Below are positions 6,532-11,149 of a stretch of 11,149 nt of DNA, one piece after another. The stretch is from Colimorpha_A sp964630635. GTDB lineage: Bacteria > Bacillota > Clostridia > Oscillospirales > CAG-272. The DNA lies in the NCBI GenBank assembly GCA_964630635.1, contig CAZVVM010000061.1, forward strand, positions 1-11,149, written 5' to 3'. Below the pieces are notes generated by a model. It searched no databases and was not told the origin of the DNA. It saw nothing but the letters and a program-made list of their open reading frames with translations. How positions within the stretch are numbered: position 1 is the first letter of the stretch; each line of letters starts with the position of its first letter. Position numbers and translations under genes: made by a program.

Positions 6532-7216
6532 TATTCCCGACGCCGTCAAGGCAAGCGTCAAGGCAAGTATTGACAAGATACGGGCGGACATCGGCGATAA
6601 CGCTGTCCTTATGGCGGCGACAAAAACAGTTCCCGTTGAGGTCATAAATTATGCGATAACCGAATGCGGTCTTACCGACGTGGGCGAGAACCGCGTTCAG
6701 GAACTCATTTCAAAATACGATGCGCTCGAAAAGGACAAGGTAAATCTTCATTTCATCGGAACGCTTCAAGCAAACAAGGTGAAATATATAGTCGGAAAGG
6801 TCTGTCTTATTCATTCTCTTGACAGCGTAAAGCTCGCCGAGGAAATATCAAAAAGATCGCTTAAGATCGGTACGGTCACCGAGTGCCTTTGCGAGATAAA
6901 TATCGGTAGTGAAGAAGCGAAGGGCGGCATTGACGAGGATTACGCCGAGGAATTTATAAGAAGCGTGTCTGCCCTTGAGGGAATTAAGATAAGAGGAATT
7001 ATGGTCATCGGTCCTCACTGTGAAAACGCCAACGATTACATACCGTTTTTTGAAAGAACGAAGGCGCTTTTCGATTCCCTTTCGGAAAAGGGACTTCTGT
7101 CCGACAAGCCGATATTAAGTATGGGAATGTCGGATAATTATGCACTTGCCGTTAAGTACGGATCGACCCTCGTCCGTCCCGGAAGCGCGATATTCGGAGC
7201 GAGAAATTACGTTTAA
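6509..7216 (+). CDS. yggS: YggS family PLP homeostasis protein
   Basis: This 235-aa single-domain PLP-binding protein (ylmE in Bacillus, PLPBP in humans) holds pyridoxal 5'-phosphate and balances vitamin B6 and amino/keto-acid pools; it has no established catalytic reaction. Seen: PLP-anchoring Lys39 in MAATKTV, DVGENRVQE (57-65), HFIGTLQANKVK (81-92), CEINIGSEEAKGG (128-140), SMGMSDNYALAV (204-215) and the phosphate-binding STLVRPGSAIFGAR (219-232). The last has Pro where Ile or Val is usual (R-I-G becomes R-P-G). The ATG at 6509 has AAGGAT (6499-6504) 4 bases upstream and gives the usual length. An in-frame start at 6467 would bury the gene further in the HlyD-like gene. The overlap points to co-expression, and sepF follows under its own promoter. 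Confidence 0.93.
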   Translation: MTERSLNNIPDAVKASVKASIDKIRADIGDNAVLMAATKTVPVEVINYAITECGLTDVGENRVQELISKYDALEKDKVNLHFIGTLQANKVKYIVGKVCLIHSLDSVKLAEEISKRSLKIGTVTECLCEINIGSEEAKGGIDEDYAEEFIRSVSALEGIKIRGIMVIGPHCENANDYIPFFERTKALFDSLSEKGLLSDKPILSMGMSDNYALAVKYGSTLVRPGSAIFGARNYV

Positions 7217-7293
7217 AGATCAAAAGGCACGGTTTTTACGCCGTTTTGCACAAAAAAAACGCAAAATATTCGTCAAGGTTTTTGAAAAAACGG

Positions 7294-7322
7294 TTGCTTT
7301 AAGAAAAAAAGTGTGTTATAAT
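7294..7322 (+). promoter_or_regulatory. Strong sigma-A promoter of sepF
   Basis: TTGCTT (7294-7299), a 17-bp spacer and a perfect TATAAT (7317-7322) preceded by TGT (an extended -10) make this the strongest promoter in the window along with that of queA. The predicted start near 7329 gives a leader of about 70 bases. A-tracts just upstream (7252-7259 and 7303-7309) could add bend or UP-like stimulation. Confidence 0.75.
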
Positions 7323-7334
7323 TACCTTATGTAT

Positions 7335-7354
7335 GGTGAAAGGTCGATTTCACC
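7335..7354 (+). promoter_or_regulatory. Hairpin in the sepF 5' leader
   Basis: GGTGAAA (7335-7341) and TTTCACC (7348-7354) form a perfect 7-bp stem with a 6-base loop, starting only a few bases after the predicted transcription start. It is well upstream of the GGAGG ribosome binding site (7388-7392), so it does not block it. A 5'-end stem like this could protect the mRNA from exonucleases, or be a protein-binding palindrome in DNA. Confidence 0.45.
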
Positions 7355-7398
7355 GATAAAAAATTGAAAATATCATTTCATATATTTGGAGGTACAAA

Positions 7399-7866
7399 AT
7401 GGGTTTCTTTGACAAGGCAAAAAGTATGTTTAATCCTAAGGGTGACGAGTACAACGACGAGTTCGTTGATTACGGCGACGACGGCTTCGACGAGCCCGAA
7501 TACGACGAGCCGGGATACACGCAGAATAATGCTGCCGCTCCTGCACCGAAGGCAAACCGCGGTATGGGTCTTAACTCCGGCGCACTCGAGATGAAGGTCG
7601 TTAAGCCCGACAAATATGACAGCCAGACCGCACAGAAGATCGCTGACCATCTTCTCAGCAACCGCACAGTAGTACTTAATCTTGAATCCACCAACAAGGA
7701 GTCCGCAAGACGTCTTATCGACTTTCTCTCCGGCGTTGCTTATTCCATCGGCGGCTACATCCAGAGAGTTGCAGTCAATACGTTTATCATCGTTCCCGAG
7801 AACGTTGATATCTCCGGCGAACAGCTTCAGGAAGCTCGCAAGACCGACGATAACGACATTTACTAA
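7399..7866 (+). CDS. sepF: Cell division protein SepF
   Basis: SepF binds FtsZ filaments and tethers the Z-ring to the membrane. The 155-aa protein shows the full family layout. An N-terminal amphipathic membrane-targeting helix MGFFDKAKSMF (1-11) is followed by a flexible linker (12-60), then the SepF core (about 64-145) with VVKPDKYDSQTAQKIADHL (67-85), VVLNLES (91-97), ARRLIDFLSGVAYSIGGYIQ (103-122) and FIIVPENVDISG (129-140). The linker is unusually acidic and rich in Tyr and Pro (DEYNDEF through DEPGY, 16-40). GGAGG (7388-7392) sits 6 bases before the ATG, a strong site. The gene has its own promoter and a terminator-like hairpin behind it, so it may be transcribed partly as a single unit, with read-through into yggT-divIVA. 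Confidence 0.95.
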   Translation: MGFFDKAKSMFNPKGDEYNDEFVDYGDDGFDEPEYDEPGYTQNNAAAPAPKANRGMGLNSGALEMKVVKPDKYDSQTAQKIADHLLSNRTVVLNLESTNKESARRLIDFLSGVAYSIGGYIQRVAVNTFIIVPENVDISGEQLQEARKTDDNDIY

Positions 7867-7879
7867 TAAAACGCTTAAG

Positions 7880-7922
7880 CCGGGTTGTCCTTTACGGGCA
7901 ATCCGGTGTTGGTGCTTTTTTT
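7880..7922 (+). terminator. Probable intrinsic terminator or attenuator after sepF
   Basis: CCGGGTTGTCC (7880-7890) pairs with GGGCAATCCGG (7896-7906) in an 11-bp stem with two G-T wobble pairs and a 5-base TTTAC loop. A 7-base T-run begins at 7916, nine bases after the stem, farther than in a textbook terminator, so termination may be partial. Being 14 bp past the sepF stop, it would reduce flow from the sepF promoter into yggT-divIVA-ileS. Confidence 0.55.
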
Positions 7923-7939
7923 GCCATACTTATCTGACG

Positions 7940-8007
7940 GCTTGATATGCCGATCGGGGCTTTTTCGGCGCACATTCCGCGCTATTGATCTCCCGCTTTT
8001 ATCAAGC
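7940..8007 (+). other. Potentially structured leader between sepF and yggT
   Basis: GCTTGAT (7940-7946) and ATCAAGC (8001-8007) could close a 68-base structure. It would contain GCCGA/TCGGC (7949-7953 and 7965-7969) and GCGC/GCGC (7968-7971 and 7979-7982), which compete slightly. The rest of the gene-free gap 7867-8096 holds the terminator-like hairpin and no recognisable promoter or known riboswitch. Stems this short arise by chance fairly often. Confidence 0.2.
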
Positions 8008-8096
8008 TGAAACGGACTGCTCGGAGCTATCCTTGCCGTACCGTTTGTTTTGCTTTGTATGGGTATTTTTTCAAACTCGTGAAAGGACGGTTCCTC

Positions 8097-8378
8097 TTGC
8101 AATACGTTGTTCCGATGATAGCACACGCAGTCAGTTTTTACTGCGATATTCTCCTTTGGGCGCTCTTGCTTCGTATGATATTATCGTTATTCGATCCGAA
8201 TGGCGAAGGGCTTGTTTTAAGGTTTATCGCTTTTTTAACAGAGCCGCTGCTTATTTTGAGCGAAAAAATACTCGTCCTTTTAAAGATCGACAACGGTGGT
8301 CCGTTTGACCTTTCCGTTTTGGTCGGCTACGCGCTTCTTATGATAGTGGGGGCGCTTCTCACCCCGTTTTTGGGATAA
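8097..8378 (+). CDS. yggT: YggT family membrane protein
   Basis: This 93-aa integral membrane protein (ylmG in Bacillus) belongs to a family found near sepF and divIVA in Gram-positives and linked by context to envelope and division functions; the molecular activity is unknown. Two membrane helices are visible (about 10-31 and 72-92). Between them lie family features: the Arg in LLRMILSLFDPNG (24-36), the FLTEPLL block (46-52) and a short hydrophobic stretch before FDLSVLVGYALL. The start is uncertain. TTG at 8097 is chosen because GAAAGGA (8081-8087) is 9 bases upstream and the length then fits the family. An in-frame ATG at 8115 would give 87 aa and is the alternative. Upstream TTG at 8055 would add residues with no family match. 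Confidence 0.85.
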   Translation: MQYVVPMIAHAVSFYCDILLWALLLRMILSLFDPNGEGLVLRFIAFLTEPLLILSEKILVLLKIDNGGPFDLSVLVGYALLMIVGALLTPFLG

Positions 8379-8388
8379 AATTACCGCG

Positions 8389-8438
8389 CCTTTCCGCGGG
8401 GGCTTCAGCCGCGGAAGAAAGGATGCCAAGGTTTTGGC
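8389..8438 (+). promoter_or_regulatory. Two hairpins around the divIVA ribosome binding site
   Basis: The first hairpin is TTCCGCGG (8392-8399)/CCGCGGAA (8409-8416), loop 9. With an AAG bulge it can shift so that CCTTT (8389-8393) pairs with AAAGG (8418-8422), covering the GAAAGGA ribosome binding site (8417-8423). The second is GCCAA (8425-8429)/TTGGC (8434-8438) with a GGTT loop, lying between that site and the ATG at 8449. The linear distance from site to start is 25 bases. Folding the second hairpin shortens it to about 11, a workable distance. This suggests structure-dependent translation. Confidence 0.45.
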
Positions 8439-8448
8439 GTAAATATCA

Positions 8449-9330
8449 ATGCTTGCACCACACGAACTCAAAAACACAGATTTTTCCAAGTCGCTCCGCG
8501 GTTACAGCACCGTAGAGGTCGACGAGCATATAGAATTCATAATCGAGAAATATACCGAGCTTTACCGTCTTAACGACGAGCTTGAAAAGAAGCTTCGAAT
8601 AGTAGAGGCACAGCTCGATGCACTTAAAGCCGAGGAAGAGTCGATCAAATCGACGCTCGTGAACGCTCAAAAGGCGAGCACGCAGATAATCAACGAGGCG
8701 AATGAGCGTGCAGACGTTATTATGCGTTCGGCTAAAAACAGCTGTGACCGAATGATAGCCGAGCTTCAGGCGAACGTAGTCAAGGAAAACGAGCGTCTGC
8801 GCGACGCGCAGAGAGAAACGGCTTCCTTCAAGGCGGCACTCTTTGAAGCTTACCGCGATCATATTGCGGGAATAGAGAAGATAGTTCCCGAGATAAGAAT
8901 CGAGAACAACGACGAGCAGATCGCCGAAAGGCTTTCGGGCGAGGTTATGGAAAGAATCCGCCGAGATCTTACCGGAAGCAGCGAGCTTCTTTCCGGCTCC
9001 GAAGATCCCTTCACTCCCGTGAATGAGGACGGTGATACCGTATCAAGCGGCTCGGGAAGCGCCGAAGCGCCGATTCCCGACAGTATCGACGATAACCTTC
9101 AAAAGCCCGACGAGAACGCATTTTCCGAAGCGCGCGACAGCGAGCAGGATTTCCTTTCCGAGAGAACGATAATTCTCGAAAAGGGCGAAAGCATTCTCGA
9201 TTCGATACGTAAGTTGAGCAACGAGGCGTCGGACGATGACGACGATCTTCTTTCAATGCTTGACTCAAACGATATGAGCACATCGTCAAGCACCGACGAG
9301 TTTGACGTAGTATACGACGGCAAAAAATAA
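8449..9330 (+). CDS. divIVA: DivIVA-domain cell division/polarity protein
   Basis: DivIVA proteins bind negatively curved membrane at poles and septa and recruit division or wall-growth factors. The 293-aa protein begins with the conserved lipid-binding domain: LAPHELKNTDFSKSLRGYST (2-21) with the exposed hydrophobic-Arg pair Leu16-Arg17 (Phe17-Arg18 in B. subtilis), then VEVDEHIEF. Long coiled coil follows (about 28-135), with ELEKKLRIVEAQLDALKAEEE clearly heptad-like. The tail (about 175-293) is low-complexity, Ser/Asp/Glu-rich and includes five Asp in a row (262-266). B. subtilis DivIVA is about 164 aa, so this version is much longer; the acidic tail could bind partners or be regulatory. 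The ATG at 8449 is required by the conserved N-terminus despite a distant ribosome binding site (8417-8423). It follows yggT by 70 bp and precedes ileS by 28 bp. Confidence 0.92.
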   Translation: MLAPHELKNTDFSKSLRGYSTVEVDEHIEFIIEKYTELYRLNDELEKKLRIVEAQLDALKAEEESIKSTLVNAQKASTQIINEANERADVIMRSAKNSCDRMIAELQANVVKENERLRDAQRETASFKAALFEAYRDHIAGIEKIVPEIRIENNDEQIAERLSGEVMERIRRDLTGSSELLSGSEDPFTPVNEDGDTVSSGSGSAEAPIPDSIDDNLQKPDENAFSEARDSEQDFLSERTIILEKGESILDSIRKLSNEASDDDDDLLSMLDSNDMSTSSSTDEFDVVYDGKK

Positions 9331-9358
9331 ACTGACATTCAGGACAGAGGTTAATATT

Positions 9359-11149
9359 ATGGCACAGGATTACACAAAGACACTTAATCTGCCGCAGACG
9401 GATTTTCCGATGCGTGCTTCCCTTCCCCAGCGTGAGCCGGGATTCTATGAAAACTGGACCGCTATGGACCTTTACGGCGAAATAAAGAAGAGAAATAAGG
9501 GGAAGACTCCCTTTATCGTTCACGACGGCCCTCCCTTCTCGAACGGCTATATTCATATGGGTCACGCGCTCAACAAGGTGCTGAAGGACTTTATCGTAAA
9601 GAGCCACGCGATGATGGGATACTATACCCCTTACGTTCCCGGCTGGGATAACCACGGACTCCCGATTGAAAGAGCTATCGAGCTTTCGAAGAAGAAGCTC
9701 AATAAGGAAATGTCGGTTCCCGAATTCAGAAAGGCGTGCGAGGAGTTTGCTGAGGACTTCATTCAGAAGCAGATGGCGGGCTTCAAGCGTCTCGGCGTTA
9801 TCGGCGACTGGAATCTCCCATACCGCACTATGGACAAGCACTTTGAGGCGCAGGAAGTAAAGATCTTCGGAAATATGTTCGACAAGGGATATATTTACAA
9901 GGGTCTTAAGCCCGTTACCTGGTGTCCCTTCTGTACGACTGCGGTCGCAGAGGCAGACATCGAGTACAAGGACGATCCCTGTACTTCCGTTTACGTAAAA
10001 TTCAAGATCAAGGACGATTGCGGCAAGCTCGTAGGATACGACCTTGATAACACTTATTTCGTTATCTGGACGACCACTATATGGACGCTTCCCGGTAATA
10101 TGGCGATCTGTCTGCATCCCCGCGAGAGCTACGCTCTTATCAAGGCGGATAACGGTGAGAACTACATCATGGCAGAGGCGCTCGCAGAGAAGACGATGAA
10201 GATGGGCGGTTTCGATAATTACGAGATCCTCGCTACATTCCCCGGTGCGTTCTTTGAGAATATGTACGCGTCGCACCCCTTCCTTGACAAGACCTCGCGC
10301 CTCGTCTACGCCGAGTACGTTACTATGGACAGCGGTACGGGTTGCGTTCACACCGCTCCCGGCTTTGGTGCCGACGACTACAATACCTGTATGAGATACG
10401 GTATGGATCTCGTCGTTCCCGTTGACGATCACGGCAGACATACCGATTACGCAGGCAAGTATGCAGGTCTTAAGACCGAGGAATCGAATCCCATCATTCT
10501 TGAAGATATGCGTGAATCTGGCGCGCTCTTTGCGTCCGAGCAGATCATTCACTCCTATCCTCATCACGACCGCTGCAAGAAGCCCGTTATCTTCCGTGCA
10601 ACTCCCCAGTGGTTCTGCTCCGTTGAGTCCTTCAAAGATCAGGCGGTCAGCGCTATTGAGAACGTCCAGTGGTACCCTGCTTGGGGCGAGGACAGAATGA
10701 CGAGCATGATCCGCGAGCGTGCAGACTGGTGTATCTCACGTCAGCGCCGTTGGGGTATGCCTATTCCCGTATTCTACTGTAACGACTGCGGCAAGCCCGT
10801 TTCTACTCCCGAATCTATTGCTAAAATAAGCGCTCTCTTTGATGAGTACGGCTCCAACGTCTGGTTCGAAAAGACCGCTATGGAGCTTGTTCCCGACGGA
10901 TTCACCTGCCCGCACTGCGGCGGTAAGGAATTCGAAAAGGAGACCGATACTCTCGACTGCTGGTTCGACTCCGGCTCGACTCACTACGCTTCCCTTATGC
11001 ACGATACTCCCGAGCTTTGGCCCGCTGACGTATATCTCGAAGGTGCTGACCAGTACCGCGGTTGGTTCCAGGCGTCGCTCCTTACCAGCGTAGGTGCGCT
11101 TGACAAGGGCGCTCCCTTCAAGCAGGTGCTTACTCACGGCTGGGTCGTT
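9359..11149 (+). CDS. ileS: Isoleucyl-tRNA synthetase (cut by window end)
   Basis: IleS charges tRNA-Ile and edits misactivated valine. The 597 visible codons (family about 920-1050 aa) run open to the last base. Seen are the class I HIGH-type motif HMGH (66-69) within DGPPFSNG, GWDNHGLPIE (95-104, with Asn where Cys or Thr is common), the CP1 editing domain with WTTTIWTLPGN (237-247) and GTGCVHTAPGFGADDY (326-341), WCISRQRRWG (457-466) and CWFDSGSTH (534-542). Cys pairs 474/477 and 517/520 look like a zinc-ribbon insertion, as in clostridial homologues. The KMSKS loop would lie just past the window. AGAGG (9346-9350) is 8 bases before the ATG. There is no T-box or promoter in the 28-bp gap after divIVA, so expression depends on upstream transcription. 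Codon use looks more biased (CCC, TAC, CGT) than in the kinase genes, consistent with high expression. Confidence 0.97.
   Translation, partial: MAQDYTKTLNLPQTDFPMRASLPQREPGFYENWTAMDLYGEIKKRNKGKTPFIVHDGPPFSNGYIHMGHALNKVLKDFIVKSHAMMGYYTPYVPGWDNHGLPIERAIELSKKKLNKEMSVPEFRKACEEFAEDFIQKQMAGFKRLGVIGDWNLPYRTMDKHFEAQEVKIFGNMFDKGYIYKGLKPVTWCPFCTTAVAEADIEYKDDPCTSVYVKFKIKDDCGKLVGYDLDNTYFVIWTTTIWTLPGNMAICLHPRESYALIKADNGENYIMAEALAEKTMKMGGFDNYEILATFPGAFFENMYASHPFLDKTSRLVYAEYVTMDSGTGCVHTAPGFGADDYNTCMRYGMDLVVPVDDHGRHTDYAGKYAGLKTEESNPIILEDMRESGALFASEQIIHSYPHHDRCKKPVIFRATPQWFCSVESFKDQAVSAIENVQWYPAWGEDRMTSMIRERADWCISRQRRWGMPIPVFYCNDCGKPVSTPESIAKISALFDEYGSNVWFEKTAMELVPDGFTCPHCGGKEFEKETDTLDCWFDSGSTHYASLMHDTPELWPADVYLEGADQYRGWFQASLLTSVGALDKGAPFKQVLTHGWVV

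Noticed and set aside
7217..7260. Intrinsic terminator after yggS (ACGG/CCGT with flanking T and A runs)
   Set aside because: The stem is only 4 bp and is followed by TTT then GC; too weak to support.
7985..8308. 107-codon plus-strand frame overlapping yggT
   Set aside because: It is out of frame with yggT, lacks family features and starts inside the putative structured gap.
8423..8515. 30-codon frame starting at the ATG inside AAAGGATG, upstream of divIVA
   Set aside because: The ribosome binding site abuts this ATG with no spacer and the frame runs out of phase into divIVA; no sign of a real leader peptide.
8379..9358. T-box riboswitch for ileS
   Set aside because: No T-box sequence (AGGGTGGNACCGCG) or specifier loop in the 70-bp divIVA leader or the 28-bp gap before ileS. 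ACCGCG at 8383-8388 is too short to count.
9011..10567. 518-codon open frame on the minus strand opposite divIVA and ileS
   Set aside because: It lies wholly antisense to two clear genes, has no family motifs, and its openness follows from the biased codon use of ileS. Its C-terminal part is antisense to the low-complexity divIVA tail.

Overview
The window looks like a chromosomal stretch from a low-to-mid GC member of the Clostridia (Bacillota), most likely a gut Oscillospirales/Ruminococcaceae-type bacterium. This placement is inference. It rests on the yggS-sepF-yggT-divIVA-ileS gene order, an HlyD-like membrane protein leading that cluster, AAAGGAG-type ribosome binding sites, sigma-A-like promoters and GC-rich palindromic intergenic repeats. 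Nine complete genes and one gene cut by the window end are supported; only dapA is on the minus strand.

Region 1 (1-2168): a short intergenic stretch with inverted repeats, then dapA (lysine/diaminopimelate synthesis, minus strand) diverging from queA (queuosine tRNA modification, plus strand). queA has a near-consensus promoter.

Region 2 (2169-2482): a gene-free stretch that holds a double-hairpin GC-rich palindrome and, abutting it, a 229-bp MITE-like element. The element has 19-bp imperfect terminal inverted repeats and TA ends. A promoter-like sequence at its right end points into the next gene.

Region 3 (2483-5228): a tight run of an APH(3')-type small-molecule kinase, a GT-B-like glycosyltransferase and miaA (tRNA i6A37 synthesis), with 13-bp and 9-bp gaps. 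The first two genes look like accessory cargo placed between two tRNA-modification genes.

Region 4 (5281-11149): the cell-division neighbourhood. An HlyD-like single-pass membrane protein overlaps yggS (PLP homeostasis). Then come sepF with its own strong promoter, leader hairpin and downstream terminator-like hairpin, yggT, divIVA and ileS (cut at the window end before its KMSKS loop). Compared with the Bacillus order sepF-ylmG-ylmH-divIVA-ileS, the S4-domain gene ylmH is absent. In its place is a 70-bp leader with two hairpins around the divIVA ribosome binding site.

I saw no phage, CRISPR, rRNA or tRNA gene. The most unusual points are the repeat/MITE boundary with its outward promoter, the kinase-glycosyltransferase pair, and the structured divIVA leader. 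No clear new defence or mobile system is visible.
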